Assembly (NCBI GenBank): GCA_963575745.1
Contig: CAUYUJ010000747.1
Coordinates: 155,312-219,311 of the forward strand
Direction: 5' to 3'
DNA: 64,000 nucleotides
Source: Prorocentrum cordatum
Lineage: Eukaryota; Sar; Dinophyceae; Prorocentrales; Prorocentraceae
The notes below the pieces were generated by a model, which worked only from the letters and a program-made list of their open reading frames with translations, ran no database searches and had not been told where the DNA came from. The translations under genes were made by a program, and so were the position numbers. This document shows positions 1-10,479 of the stretch, piece by piece (position 1 is the first letter of the stretch; each line of letters begins with the position of its first letter).

Positions 1-63
<63 letters not shown>

Positions 64-66
64 TGC

Positions 67-129
<63 letters not shown>

Positions 130-142
130 AGGGCCCCCTTGA
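1..142. repeat. (GT)n microsatellite with remnant of an F4 repeat end
   Basis: Bases 1-126 are (GT)n with a GTGC-rich interruption near 45-71. The following GTGTGTCCCAGGGCCCC matches the right end of the F4 family (for example 46553-46570), so the window probably opens inside an F4 copy whose T/G-rich end expanded. ORFs reading CVCV here are artefacts. Confidence 0.85.
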
Positions 143-1176
143 CTTCTGTCCGCCAGCGGGTGCCATGGCGGAGCTGGAACTATCGATAGGACCCAGCAGC
201 GTGTTAGTCGCAGTGGGAGACGGGAGCTGTGTGTTACTGGAGGGGGAGGGTCAGGAGCGAAAGAAGGACGTACATGTACATGAATCCACGCTGGTTTCGA
301 GAGTACGCATTGCGCAAATGTTCGTATAACGCGGCCGGTCTCGCGGATCGAGGGGCCGTGTTCATGTACATATCTGGGCACGTATGTCCTTTGTGGGCTC
401 CCTAGAGGGAGGACGAGCAGGAGGAAGAGAGGAAGCACACGCGGAAGGAGGAGGAGGGACGGCAGGAGCAGGAGCAGAGAACCAGGGGAAGGCGGAGCAG
501 GGGAAGGCAGAGGGCGACAAGGACGAGGAAAGCCTCGGGTCCAGAAGCGGGGCCCGCGATTGGGCGAGAGCACTGAACGACGGGAGCCGAGCGCCGATCC
601 TGAAATGCGTCCACCGTTGCAGCCGGAGTACGTTTTGAAGCACCAACCGTCCCGACCCGACATGCAGGGTCCGGGTTGAAGAAGGAACACTTGCTTTTCC
701 AAAGGGGTTCGGTCGTTTTTTGGTTTGCATGCGTTCCGCGTTTTTGTTGGACGGCGAGCCCCCCTGGTGTTCATTCTGGCTTCGCAGATTTACTTGGACA
801 AAAAGGGGCTTCGTTCTTTCTTTATCGTTCTTTAGGTCAGGCCGAGTACTGTACCGTATGAACGAAATCATGTTGAAAGCCGATTCGCACGCAACAGAAA
901 CGAAGGAGGAAGAACCCGCCCGTACACACTCAAACGGTGAGCGGAGGTTCGTGTTCATGCCGATGAGTTTTGGGGAAAAGAAATCGGGAAAGAGAGGGGC
1001 GAGGGAGGAGAGAAGAGGAAGAGGAGGGGGACGACGACGAGGAGCAGGCCCAGGGAGAGGGAGACGGGGGGCGGCGAGGAGAGGAACGAAGGGGAGGCCG
1101 AGGGCGACCAAGAGCGGGGGACGGATCGCGAGGTCTTGGCCCAGGGCGAGATGGACCCAGACTCAGGCGATCGCAA
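143..1176. other. intergenic, no gene seen
   Basis: GC-rich, with purine-rich patches (410-500, 960-1130). A short segment at 780-845 (AAAGGGGCTTCGTTCTT, then TTCTTTAGGTCA) resembles 53480-53530 and 62068-62100, so it is dispersed repeat. Nothing resembles a conserved protein. Confidence 0.6.
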
Positions 1177-1274
1177 GCATGGATCCAGGGGGCGTGGATT
1201 GGCGACGGGCCCCGTTTGCATGAGAAATCGCAGCTTCCCGCCGCCGAGCGAGGCGGCACCGGCCGCATTCTGCA
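1177..1274 (+). repeat. dispersed repeat, copy 1 (partner at 9362-9456)
   Basis: GGGGGCGTGGATTGGCGACGG, then a GTTTGCAT/GTTTCCAT block, AGAAATCGCAG, and CCGCCGCCGAGCGAG followed by GGCCGCATT, are shared with 9362-9456 at about 85% identity by eye. No terminal repeats were seen, so its class is unknown. Confidence 0.6.
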
Positions 1275-1327
1275 GCCGGATCGCCCCGTGCAGCACTTTG
1301 CGTCCGCCAGCCTCACTTGGCCCCTGG

Positions 1328-1402
1328 CCTCCTCCTCCCCTTCCTCCTCCCCTCCTCCTCCTCCTCCTCCTCCTCCTCCCCTTCCTCCTCCTCCTCCTCC
1401 CC
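1328..1402 (+). repeat. (TCC)n tract
   Basis: Interrupted TCC triplets on the + strand. This is the same motif that borders the three retrotransposons downstream. Confidence 0.9.
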
Positions 1403-1518
1403 GCATGTTTGCGCGCCGCCGACACACCTCGGGTCGCCTGCCCCCCCGGAGCTCTCGGCCCCCTTCCCCGGCGGGGGCGGCGGTCCAGCCAGCGTCGCCC
1501 CTGCAAGGCCCCGAGGAT

Positions 1519-1890
1519 GAGGAGGAGGAGATGGCCGCGTGTCACACACACACACCGTGGTCGAGCGATAGAGAGCGAGAGAGGGAGGGAGGAGGAGAAG
1601 GATGAGGAGAGGAGGAGGAGGAGGAGGAGGGAGGAGGAGGAGGAGAAGGAGGAGGAGGAGGAGGAGGAGGAGGAGGAGGAGGAGATGGCCGCGTGTCACA
1701 CACACCGTGGTCGAGCGATAGAGAGCGAGAGAGGGAGGGAGGAGGAGAAGGACGAGGAGAAGGGGGAGGAGGAGGAGGAGGAGGAGGAGGAGGAGGAGGA
1801 GGAGATGGCCGCGTGTCACACACACCATGGTCGAGCGATAGAGAGAGAGAGAGGGAGGGAGGAGGAGAAGGATGAGGAGAAGGGGGAGGA
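1519..1890 (+). repeat. three-unit tandem repeat with (GGA)n
   Basis: A segment starting GAGATGGCCGCGTGTCACAC and running through GTGGTCGAGCGATAGAGAG, then GGGAGGGAGGAGGAGAAGGA, occurs three times, with ATGGCC at 1531, 1685 and 1805. Expanded GGA runs separate the units. Periods are 154 and 120 bp, so length variation lies in the GGA runs. Confidence 0.9.
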
Positions 1891-1899
1891 GGAAGAGCA

Positions 1900-3310
1900 G
1901 GAGGTGGATGGCTCCCGTCCTGCCCGGGCGCATGGCGGCCCGCAAAAGACACGAACCTAGTAAGCATGATGATACATGCGGGCGTGGGCCCAACACTGAA
2001 TCAGGGTATTGCGCATGTCTAAGGTATGCTGTGCGATTCATCTGTTGTAAGCTACGGACGTGATGCACGTTACGTGGGGCAATCCACCTTGCAGAATTGA
2101 AGCCGTCAACGCCACTGCTCGCGCAATCGTCCCATCTCCCCACCCGCAAATTGCTTTGCACCATCCATGCGGCCACGATTGCTCAGACTACTTGACCATG
2201 GCTGGCGCATGTCCTGCGGCTGCGCTAGCGCGCGCAACCTCGCGCGCGGAGCGGCCAGCTGGATTGGCATAACTGACGCGCCTGCGATAGCGCACACCGG
2301 TGGGAACTTCCCAGCGCGTCACAAAGGCCGCGCTGGCGCGCGGGCATTTCAGCACGAATCGGTGACTCGGGTGGGTGCGTTGCGGCATCATGATGGCGAC
2401 GGCAACGACGGCAACGATGATGAAAGTAGCGATGGTGGTGGCGACGATGAAGATGACGACGGCAAAGCCAATGTCGTTGCCGATGCTGGTGACGACGATG
2501 ACAATGGTAATTGTCATGTGTCGGAGATGACGATGATTGGCTCATGGTGGTGGCAATGGCAGTGATTGGCGATGACGGTAACGGCGGTGATGCGTTGGTG
2601 TTGATGAGAGTGATGGTGGGGAAGTGTTCCCGCGCAGGAATGCAAGAAGCATGGCAAACGCTTGGTTGAAATAATGGATGCTTCATTGAAGTGCCTTATC
2701 TCGAAAGACTTCGGACACCCAAGGTGTTGGACGGATTTCGACACGCGCGCGTAGCGGCGAATGCGCGTGGCCCGCATGATGTCATCTGATACGGATTCGT
2801 GCACTCTGCACACGATGGATGAACGCGGACGCACCGCATGGTGTAATGAGAATGCGGCGTCGTGCAAAATTGTTAGACACATGGGTTCGGGCAAGATTGT
2901 TGTACTCATACGACTTTACCATGAGTTTGGCACATGCGTGCGGGCAAACAATCGGCCAGATTCGCGATGGGCAACCTGGGGGTGCCTAGGGTTACACTTG
3001 CGAAACTAGTGTGTGGTATGGTGTCCGCGTGTGCGCTCGCGTGTGGGTTGTGTTATGCTGTCTGCTGCAATGTATTTTTAGGCATCATCGCTTTAGATAA
3101 ACGCGTGCGCGCATAGTATTATTTGACAGGGGTGAACGGGTGCGATACCCCATCGGATGGTATGATTCCGTGTGCAGGATGGACGAGGCGGCAGGAACAG
3201 TCGTACTTTGCAGAGTCCCATAGAAGGGGGCGATAGAGAGGGGTAGAGTCTAGAAGGGAGAAAATATTCAGAGATATATCTGTGGCGTGAATTATTCGAT
3301 ACAAGCCACG
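1900..3310. other. intergenic; GAT/GAC-rich patch, no gene
   Basis: Mixed-composition DNA with lower GC than its neighbours. At 2388-2570 there is an imperfect GATGAC/GGCGAC triplet-rich patch. All ORFs are short and low in complexity. Confidence 0.5.
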
Positions 3311-3316
3311 TGGTGC

Positions 3317-3402
3317 AAGCTGTGTGGACTAAGCTATGTGATGTATATAAGCTATGTGGACTAAGCTAAGCTATGTGGACTAAGCTATGCGATGTAAGCT
3401 GT
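3317..3402 (+). repeat. short minisatellite, AAGCTATGTGGACT unit
   Basis: AAGCTATGTGGACT or close variants recur about four times, some separated by AAGCTATG(C/T)GATGT. Confidence 0.75.
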
Positions 3403-4130
3403 GTTGCGCCCACGGGGCGCCAGCTGCTGCCCACGAGGCCCAAACCTCGCCACACGGAGATCTCGCCACACCCGTTTCCGATGATTCGCCAACCGCAGTT
3501 CGGAAATCTTGAGTGCAAGCACGATTTCGGGAAAATCCTCCAATTCTGAAAATTCTAACCCTGATCCTTCCTCCGTATGTTCTCGCCCTCACCCATCTCT
3601 CTCTCTCTCTCTCTCTCTCCTCCCTCTTGCATCCCCCCAGTTGTCTCCCTCTTCGTCCCCCCCTCTTCCGACCTCCCTTCGCCCTCCCTCCCTTCCCCCC
3701 ACTCCCCCATCTCTCCCTCGGCCCTTCTGACCGCTGTGGGCACAGCCCTTGGTGGTCCCAGAGAGCCGATTGCAGGCAGCGAGAGTGACCTAGGGTGGCC
3801 ACCCCTTCCGTTGTCCCCCAGACGGCCGAACAGCCCGAGTTCGTCGTGCTAAGATGCCACAGGCTGCTTCGGGGATGTCGAGTTGGGGGCCGGGCAGCAC
3901 GACGGAACGGCAGCCCGGACAGCGATTCGCCCTCGTGTGAAGACGTCACATCAGATTGTTCATTGCAGTTTGGTCTGGTTTCACCGGCCTTGCGATCTTT
4001 ACCCATTCCACTCCATACTCTCTTGGAGATCAGGGGCACGAGCACGAGGGGGACATGGGCGGCGGGGAGCGGGAGGACGAGGACAGGACGACGGTGCCCT
4101 AAATTAACCACTCCATCATCCTCCCCCCCC
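3403..4130. other. intergenic; (TC)n tract, no gene
   Basis: Contains (CT)n at about 3596-3620 inside a pyrimidine-rich stretch (3590-3730). The 394-aa antisense ORF crossing this region is low-complexity Glu/Arg and is not supported. Confidence 0.5.
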
Positions 4131-4460
4131 TTCTCCTCCTCCTCCTCCTTCGCCCTTTGCCCATCCTCTTTCTCCTCCTCCTCCTCCTCCTCCTCCTCCT
4201 CCTCCTCCTCCTCCTCCTCCTCCGCGCCCTCCTCCGCGCCCTCATCCGCGCCCTCATCCTCCTCCTCCTTCTCCGCTCCCTCCTCCGCGCCCCCCGCCAT
4301 TTTTTTGGTCTCCGCCCCGCCTCGTCCGCCTCCGCCCTGCCTCGTCCGCCTCCGCCTGATCGTCCGCCTCCGCCTCCTCATTCTCGTCCTCCGTCTCCTC
4401 GCCCCCCTCCTACTGGCCTCCGACTCGCCCTCCTCCTCCCCCCCCCCTCCTTCATTCCAG
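4131..4460 (+). repeat. pyrimidine tract, (TCC)n core
   Basis: An almost pure pyrimidine strand with a continuous TCC run near 4172-4222, then CGCCTCCGCCC and CCTCCGC variants. Strong strand asymmetry. Confidence 0.85.
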
Positions 4461-4798
4461 GGGGGGGGAAAGTCACTCGCCAGTGCCGCCAGAGGCCTCG
4501 TCCTGGCACGCTGGCAGGAGGCGCGCCGCAGGCACGGAAGCAGACGGCGGCAAGCACGGAGCATCTGACCCGATCGCTCGGGAAAGAAATCCCCCTCTTC
4601 GTCGTCGTCGAGCCGTCGCCGGCGGCGGCGGCGGCGGCCCTAGAGGCCCCGACCCCTCCCGCAGGGACAGCTTTCGTTCTGGGCCCGTGTCTGATGGCCC
4701 CTCGGCCCGGCAGCGGGCCCCAGACCCAGAAGCCGGAGGCGAGGAGAAACGCAGGGATTGAAGCAGTCATGCCGTTGGAGATCTGGGGCGTCGGCGGC

Positions 4799-4871
4799 TC
4801 CTCCTCCTCCTCCTCCTCCTCCTCCTCCTCCTCCTCCTCCTCCTCCTCCTCCTCCTCCTCCTCCTCCTCCT
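4799..4871 (+). repeat. (TCC)24 microsatellite
   Basis: About 24 uninterrupted TCC triplets. CGG-rich low-complexity DNA follows to about 5170. Confidence 0.95.
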
Positions 4872-5510
4872 GACGTCGTCTGTCGTCGGTGGCGCCGCCG
4901 GCGCACCCGAAGGGGCCGCGGCGGCGGCGGCTGCGTCGGCGCCGGCGGCGTTGGCGTCGGGTCGTCCGTGGCGTCTTCGTCGGGCCGTCCACGGCGTTGG
5001 CGGCGTCAGCGCCGGCGTCGTTCGTCCCGGCGCCGCCGCCGCCGCGCCCGCAGGGGCTACGGCACGACGCCCGGCGGCGGTTCCCGGCGCGGCGGCTCGC
5101 GCAGCAGGCCAAGCCGCCGCCGCCCCTAGGGCCCCTGCCTCGCCGGCGACCTGGGCGCCGTGGCGCTTGCGAGTCGCGTTAGTAATTAATGCGAGTGGGT
5201 CGTCGGCCTACTCCTTGGCATGCATAGTCAGGACGAGAGCACCCCAAGCGGGCAAATCGTGAGGGCGTCTCGTGAGGAGGTCTCGTTTGTAAGTGAACCG
5301 CGAGGGAGTCTCGAGCGACAACTCAGAGGCGACAAAAGGGGCGAATGGCCAAGGGAAGACAGCAAAACATGTAGTCAGGTGCGCCGAAGACCGATGCTGC
5401 CGGGCGAATGCGTGTAATGCTCGCCCCTGGGCGATTCGCCCCTTTCGTCGCCGCCGACCATCCCCTCCGCATGGGCACCCAGGAAGATCGGCGTGCGCGC
5501 CCTTGCAAGA
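4872..5510. other. GC-rich low-complexity DNA, no gene
   Basis: CGGCGG/GCCGCC-rich to about 5170, then ordinary sequence. ORFs here are Arg/Ala/Gly-rich readings of triplet repeats. Confidence 0.5.
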
Positions 5511-5655
5511 AGGAGGAGGAGGAGGAGGAGGAGGAGGAGGAGGAGGGGGTGGAGGGAGGATGAGGGAGGAGGAGGAGGAGGAGGAGGAGGAGGAGGAGGG
5601 AGGAGGAGGAGGAGGAGGAGGAGGAGGAGAGGAGGAGGAGGAGGAGGAGGAGGGG
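5511..5655 (+). repeat. (GGA)n tract
   Basis: GGA triplets with short interruptions. This is the purine strand of the TCC/GGA microsatellite family. Confidence 0.92.
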
Positions 5656-5770
5656 CGGGGGAGAAGGCGGGTGCGGGAGAGGAGGCAGGACGACGGAGGG
5701 GAGGCAGGGCAGAGGGCGGGGAGCGGGCCTCCGACAGGGCGAGCAAGGAGAAGGGCGGCGAGGAGACTCA

Positions 5771-6110
5771 GAGCCCCGAATCATCAGGGGTAACTCGGGT
5801 CAGGGCTAACTCGGGTTCGTTGTTCGGGAGTCCCAACCCGAGTTATCCCGGACCCGAGTTACCCCGGATGATTCGGGCGCCCAGAGCCCCAGTTCATCAG
5901 GGGTAACTCGGGTCAGGGCTAACTCGGGTTCGTTGTTCGGGAGTCCCAACCCGAGTTATCCCGGACCCGAGTTACCCCGGATATTTCGGGCGTCCAGAGC
6001 CCCGAATCATCAGGGGTAATTCGGGTCAGGGCTAACTCGTGTTCGTTTTTCGGGAACCCAAACCCGAGATACCCCGGACCCGAGTTACCCCGGATAACTC
6101 GGGCGTCCAA
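5771..6110. repeat. three tandem 113-bp foldback units
   Basis: Units start at GAGCCCC at 5771, 5884 and 5997, giving an exact 113-bp period. Each unit is itself an inverted repeat: CAGGGGTAACTCGGGT on the left faces ACCCGAGTTACCCCGG on the right, with CTAACTCGGGTT facing AACCCGAGTTAT inside. The third unit is slightly diverged (GGTAATTCGGG). Confidence 0.9.
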
Positions 6111-6171
6111 GAGACAGGAGGAGAGCATCTGCACCCACAAGGACGACGACGAGGACTGTTTCCAGATAAGT

Positions 6172-6360
6172 TTAAGTCGGGCCTGTCCCCCTACAGGGGG
6201 ATTTTCTACGAAAAACAAAAATAGACCCCCAATATACCCCAAAAGGGTCCAAAGATATGCAAAACATACCATATTATTGTTTGATCATGTTTTGTTTATG
6301 TTTGGGGTATCTTAAATTGTTCGTCGAACATCCCCCTGTAGGGGGACATGCCCGACATAA
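6172..6360. mobile_element. F1 nested-palindrome MITE, copy 1
   Basis: Terminal inverted repeats: left TTAAGTCGGGCCTGTCCCCC, right GGGGGACATGCCCGACATAA. Each arm contains the smaller palindrome CCCCCTACAGGGGG (right arm: CCCCCTGTAGGGGG), followed inward by a C(T/G)ACGAA/TTCGTCG block. The flanks AGATAAGT (6164-6171) and AGAGAAGT (6361-6368) match at 7 of 8 bases and are a probable 8-bp target duplication. No coding capacity. Confidence 0.88.
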
Positions 6361-6430
6361 AGAGAAGTGCGGGAGATGATCATGTTGGGTCTGACCTTCG
6401 GAAAAGCCGTTTGGCTGCATTCATATTGTT

Positions 6431-6592
6431 CAGGAGGGAAAGAAACACACAGACACAATTAATCCTCGATTCCCCAGAAAATATTGGAAAACATGGGAAG
6501 TGGGGAGGAAGACAAGAACCCACAAAATATGGGAAAATATAGGGAATATGTTTATTTGTGAGTATTTATTTGTGTGTCCTGGGGCCCCTTCA
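6431..6592 (+). repeat. F4 repeat, copy 1
   Basis: Starts CAGGAGGGAAA, then CACAGACACAATTAATC, GATTCCCCAGAAAATAT, GGGAAGTGGGG and a T/G-rich stretch, ending TGTGTGTCCTGGGGCCCC-TTCA. Related copies are at 46406, 49389, 52279 (-) and 52571. The last two show it as the arm of a larger foldback. Confidence 0.85.
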
Positions 6593-6716
6593 ATGTTGTG
6601 CTGTGTGAGTGTGGCTCTGTCTGGTCTGCTGCAAGCTGCCAATCATCATCGCCTTTGGCATGGTCATCGCCATCACAGTACTAAGCGTCCGCGCCATCGC
6701 CACCATGCCCAGTCAA

Positions 6717-6885
6717 TACACCCTAGGCGATACTTAAGAAAATTTACGTTTTCGGCCAGAGTCTCGATTATTCTTAATGTTCCAATGTAAGTCCTAAGGT
6801 TTTAATACAAGTTCTGGGCTTTTATTCAAAATCTGAGACTATGAGTTTCTTAACCCATGATTCCTAAAGCATTTCGCAGGGTGTA
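6717..6885. mobile_element. F2 MITE, copy 1
   Basis: About 169 bp. Left end TACACCCTAGGCGATACTTA, right end (reverse complement) TACACCCTGCGAAATGCTTT. The interior has TTTCGGCCAGAGTCTCGATT and AACCCATGATT blocks shared with 8693-8864 and 48755-48923. If the outer TA is the target duplication, the inverted repeat begins CACCCT, which suggests a TA-targeting (Tc1/mariner- or PIF-like) driver; this is inference. Confidence 0.82.
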
Positions 6886-7019
6886 TGTCTCGAACAAGTT
6901 TGCACAAAGTGGTTGCAGTTCATGATTGGCACCTAAATCTAGGGGATTCAGGTGCCTTCCCAGGGATCGCCGCGTTGTTCATGTCGCTCATGGTATGCAG
7001 TGGGGGTCTCGAAGAGGCC

Positions 7020-7150
7020 TGCGGCGAATCACCGCCTCCCCCTGACGTTTGGAAGCGCCTACATGGCCAAACGTTGCGGCCAGAGCTCGGTCAAGCTATT
7101 GGACTATGTGTTCACCTTGCCGTTGCGGAAACCCTTCGGGGAACGGGTCG
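7020..7150 (+). repeat. dispersed repeat, copy 1 (partner at 11045-11183)
   Basis: Shares GCGGCG(A/C)ATCACCGCC, then GTTGGAAG/GTTTGGAAG, TGGCCA(A/C)ACGTTGCGG, AGCT(C/T)GG(T/C)CAAGCTAT and CCGTTG blocks with 11045-11183. Class unknown. Confidence 0.65.
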
Positions 7151-7627
7151 AGCCTCTACGGCGGGAGAGGTGAATTTAATTACACCGTTGTAGCAGCGCC
7201 ACGGACAATTTGCAGAGGAGTTAGCAGGGGAGACGTAGCCTGGGCCAAGGAGCGACTAGGACCTGCGCAGCACCTCTTGCGGCTGCTGTGGATGGCCGAA
7301 CAGCCGCGGGCATCTTCAAAGTTACCGCTCTGCGGTGCTGCGTTCGGGGCTCCGTCGACATGCGGCCAATGAGTTTTGCTGCTCGGGCTGCCTTGAGGCA
7401 GACAGCCCTGCCATGTGCTACTCTCGGGCCCGCGGCCGCTTGTTGCAGCCAGGGTGCAGTAATGCTGTTCGAGGCGAGCATAGGAGGGCATGCACCGACC
7501 CGCAGTCGCCCATTGACCGCCGATGGGGGCCCGACAGCCCCGACCTGCCCGGCAAGGTGCGGTTTCGCTGTCGGGGGCCTCTCCATCGGCGATGCATCGC
7601 CGATTCCAGGTCGACGTTCCCCTCCCC
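7151..7627. other. intergenic, no gene seen
   Basis: Ordinary GC-rich sequence. The short dyad GGCGATGCATCGCC at 7588-7601 recurs as GGCGATGTATCGCC at about 47840, with similar flanks. Confidence 0.5.
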
Positions 7628-7845
7628 CGTGTGCCAGTACCCCCATCCCTTATCGTTGCCCCCATCACCCCCCTTACCGTTGCCCTCCTGTGCCAGTCCC
7701 CCCCACCTTATCGTTGCCCCCTATCCCCCCCTTCTCGCTGCCCCCCCGCGCCAGTCCCCCCCCCTAATCGTTGCCCCCCTATCGTTGCCCCCCTGTGCCA
7801 GTACCCCCCCCCTTTATCGTTGCCCCCCTTTACGCGCCGGTCGCT
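7628..7845 (+). repeat. C-rich minisatellite
   Basis: Irregular tandem array of TATCGTTGCCCCCC alternating with TGTGCCAGTACCCCC. A diverged remnant follows at 8015-8055. Confidence 0.85.
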
Positions 7846-8095
7846 GAAAGTAGGTATTTTCGTATTCCCAGATCCCAATCTGCCTCAAGCGCCTTCCTCC
7901 TGCAAGAATCGGCACGCTTTTGCTGTGTTTTGTTGTTCTCTGGAAGGGCCTGGACCCAATCCACTACATCCGCCTTTCTACTCCATGGTTCCGCCCACTT
8001 CTTCCGACCGGCGTGCATCGTTGCCCCCCCCCTGATCGTCCCCCCCCTTATCGCCGCCTCGTCGCACACGGCCTCGGCCGCCCAGCCGAGCTCAC

Positions 8096-8274
8096 TGGGT
8101 AGTCGAAGGCCAGACTGTCAGACTGGATTGGGCCCCAAGGGCCAATCTGGCCTGGCCATATTGGAGGATTTAGGTTATTCGCCAGACTGGATTCGCGTTG
8201 GCTCCCTCGCCAGATTGCCCCCGTTTGCCAGATTGGGCCTGCCAGATTGGCGCCAGATTGGCTTCGACTACCCA
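8096..8274. mobile_element. F3 179-bp inverted-repeat element, copy 1
   Basis: Starts TGGGTAGTCGAAGGCCAGAC and ends TGGCTTCGACTACCCA, so the ends are inverted repeats. The interior contains several direct GCCAGATTGG units. Nearly identical copies lie at 19215-19393 and 63299-63477. No coding capacity. Confidence 0.88.
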
Positions 8275-8404
8275 GGCTCGCGTTGCTCCGCACGCGCGCT
8301 CGGGCCCGCGCGAGCAACACCCGCAGCGGCCGCCCTGCGCGGGGCCACGAGGGGGCGGCCGGCGGCCGGCCTGCTGGAGGGCGGCGGCGGCCCCCGCCCT
8401 CCCC

Positions 8405-8540
8405 TGGGCGTCGTTGTTCGTCGCCGGTCGTCGTCGGTCGTCGTCGGTCGTCGTCGGTCGTCATCCGTCGTCGTCGACGTCGTCGTTCGTCGTCGGTCGC
8501 CGTCGTCGTTCGTCGGCCGTCGCCGTCTTCGTGGTCGGCG
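8405..8540 (+). repeat. TCG-rich minisatellite
   Basis: Tandem CGTCGGTCGT-type units, the same family as the larger array at 54195-54890. Flanked on the right by GGCGGCGGC runs. Confidence 0.8.
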
Positions 8541-8692
8541 GCGGCAGCGGCGCAGCGGCGGCGGCGGCGGCGGCGCGGGGGTGGCGGCGGCTGCGGAGGA
8601 GGGGGCGGCCACGCGCAGCGGGGGCCACAGCTGCGTCGGGCCTGTCCCTCTACAGGGGGGAAGGTTCAAACGAACGAAGGAACGAAATGCCA

Positions 8693-8864
8693 TACACCTT
8701 CTTAGGCGATGCTTAAGAAAACCCAAGTTTTCGGCCAGAGTCTCGATTATGCTTAACGTTTCAATGTAAATCCCAAGATTTAAATAGAAATTCTGTGTTT
8801 TTATTCAAATTCTGAGACTATGAAATTCTTAACCCATGATTTCTTAAGCATTTCGCAGGGTGTA
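8693..8864. mobile_element. F2 MITE, copy 2
   Basis: Left end TACACCTTCTTAGGCGATGC, right end CTTAAGCATTTCGCAGGGTG-TA. It is flanked by TA on both sides and nested inside F1 copy 2. Confidence 0.82.
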
Positions 8865-8988
8865 CGCCGGAGCGCGTGGGCAAAAGAGGACCATGCCAGC
8901 CAAGGCTCACCGCTTTGCGAGGGCGGCTGCACGTCGGCTGCCTCTTAATTCACACCGTGCGCCGCTTGAGGACAAGGGGGGAGAGGGG

Positions 8989-9080
8989 GAGGAGGAGGAG
9001 GAGGAGGAGGAGGAGGAGGAGGAGGAGGAGGAGGAGGAGGAGGAGGAGGAGGAGGAGGAGGAGGAGGAGGAGGAGGAGGG
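8989..9080 (+). repeat. (GGA)30 microsatellite
   Basis: About 30 uninterrupted GGA triplets, inside the split F1 element. Confidence 0.95.
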
Positions 9081-9361
9081 AGACACGCAACATCAATCTC
9101 AAATCAGATTCAAAAGTAGTCCAAAAATAGTCTGGGGACGATTTTTGTTGACCGGTTTGGAGTATTTGTTTGAGGATGTGTTATTTTTCGTCGACAATCC
9201 CCCTGTAGGGGGACAGGCCGACTGAACAGCAAGGACGAGCGACGTTGCAAGTTTGCCCTCGCGTCCTTCCTCCCCGCTGCAAAGGGGAGGCGAGCCACGC
9301 GCAGAGGGGGATACAGGCAGCCCGCACAGTGAGGACGAGCAAATATTCAATCGGGCGGTCG

Positions 9362-9456
9362 CAAACATGGATGAAAGGGGGCGTGGATTAGCGACGGGTC
9401 CCGTTTCCATAGGAAATCGCAGATTACCGCCGCCGAGCGAGCCGGCCGCATTTTGG
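9362..9456 (+). repeat. dispersed repeat, copy 2 (partner at 1177-1274)
   Basis: Shares GGGGGCGTGGATTAGCGACG, GGAAATCGCAGATTACCG and GAGCCGGCCGCATT with 1177-1274. Confidence 0.6.
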
Positions 9457-9563
9457 GGAGGGCACCTCCCCCGATCCATGGATTTGGCGACCGCGCACCA
9501 AATCCACGGATCGCCAATCCATGTTTGCGCGCCCCCGAGCATAGTATGGACGAGAGGTTTTCC

Positions 9564-9715
9564 ATGATGGGCCTGTTTTCCACCACCACCACAAGTTGGA
9601 GGGGGAGGGGGTCCTCCTCCTCCTCCTCCTCCACCTTCTACTCCTCCTCCTCCTCGTTCTCCACCTCCTTCCCCCTCCAACTTATGGTGGTGATGGTGGA
9701 AAACAGGCCCATCAT
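9564..9715. repeat. foldback with (TCC)n loop
   Basis: Left arm ATGATGGGCCTGTTTTCCAC, right arm GTGGAAAACAGGCCCATCAT. The pairing continues inward through CCAAGTTGGA-like blocks, and the loop is TCC/TTC-rich. The long arms could extrude as a hairpin. Confidence 0.88.
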
Positions 9716-9903
9716 TCCAAGTTTTACCCTTTTGTCCCTCCCTTCGGCCCGTCCCTGGCCTGCTTCGCTGCCGCGCCCCGCTCGCAGAGCGTCGGCAGTC
9801 CCTCCAAGGGCCCTTTCATCCCTATCGTGCGTCCTTCCTTTACGGGCTGACTGCAATTACGCTCTGGGGTACGACCAGGCGGACGAAGACCGCCCGGCGG
9901 AGG

Positions 9904-10100
9904 ATCGGGCTGGACGAAAGGGGGGGATTGGGAAAGGGAGGGTTGCGAAATCTGCTCATGCAGCTGGGTCGGTCCCACCGAGGGGCCCGTTCCTCGATGC
10001 ATGGGCGCCTCCTGGCGCCGGGAGGCGCCGGGAAAATCAGCTACGTGAGCTGATTCTCAAACCCCCCCTTTGCTATCACCCCCTTTCGCTCGGCCCGAGA
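9904..10100. mobile_element. F5 foldback element, copy 1
   Basis: Left end TCGGGCTGGACGAAAGGGGG, right end CCCCCTTTCGCTCGGCCCGA. The interior dyad is AATCAGCT, 5-base spacer, AGCTGATT. Flanks GCGGAGGA and GAGGAGGA match at 7 of 8 bases, compatible with an 8-bp target duplication. The second copy is at 61239-61443. Confidence 0.8.
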
Positions 10101-10188
10101 GGAGGAGAGGCGGGGGGAGAGGTCGTGAACGCCGTGGCTCTTTCACCCCACCGAGGGCACGGCGTCGCGGGCCAACCCTGAAGGGGTC

Positions 10189-10353
10189 GGCCACGCGCAG
10201 AGGCGGGTAAGGGGGGGTAAGGCCTCCTTAGAAGCACCCCTGCTGCTTAGAAGGCGTGGGCCTGGTCTATAGATGTGGGGCATGCGCCTTCGAAGAAGCA
10301 GCTTCCTTTAAGAAGCAGTCCCCCCTCCCCCTACTCCCCTCTCCGGGCCGCCA
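10189..10353. repeat. F6 foldback, copy 1
   Basis: Left arm GGCCACGCGCAGAGGCGGG and a CTTAGAAGC block; right arm AAGAAGCAG and CCCCCTCCCC. Copies at 53199-53362 and 59132-59308 have clearer CTCTGCGCG ends. Confidence 0.65.
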
Positions 10354-10479
10354 GAATTGTAAGAAGAAGAAGAAGAAAAGAAGAAGGATAATAATAATAA
10401 GAAGAAGAAGAAGAATAAGCATAGACGAGAGGTGAAAAGGGAGGAGGAGGAGGAGGAGGAGGAGGAAGAAGAAGAAGAT
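10354..10479 (+). repeat. GAA/TAA and (GGA)n tract
   Basis: GAAGAAGAAG with an (ATA)n patch (10388-10402), then (GGA)n at 10439-10466 and GAAGAAGAAG. Confidence 0.85.

Larger units (their letters stand above)
8635..9225. mobile_element. F1 MITE, copy 2, split by nested insertions
   Basis: Left arm: GTCGGGCCTGTCCCTCTACA and GGTTCAAA. Right arm: TTTTTCGTCGACAATCCCCC and TGTAGGGGGACAGGCCGAC. Between the arms lie an F2 element (8693-8864) and a (GGA)30 tract (8989-9080). The F1 interior (CAGATTCAAAAGTAGTCC) resumes after them. The copy is therefore older than the F2 insertion. Confidence 0.75.

Noticed and set aside
8635-8668. separate F1 fragment
   Set aside because: The missing right arm and interior are found at 9085-9225, so one interrupted copy is simpler.
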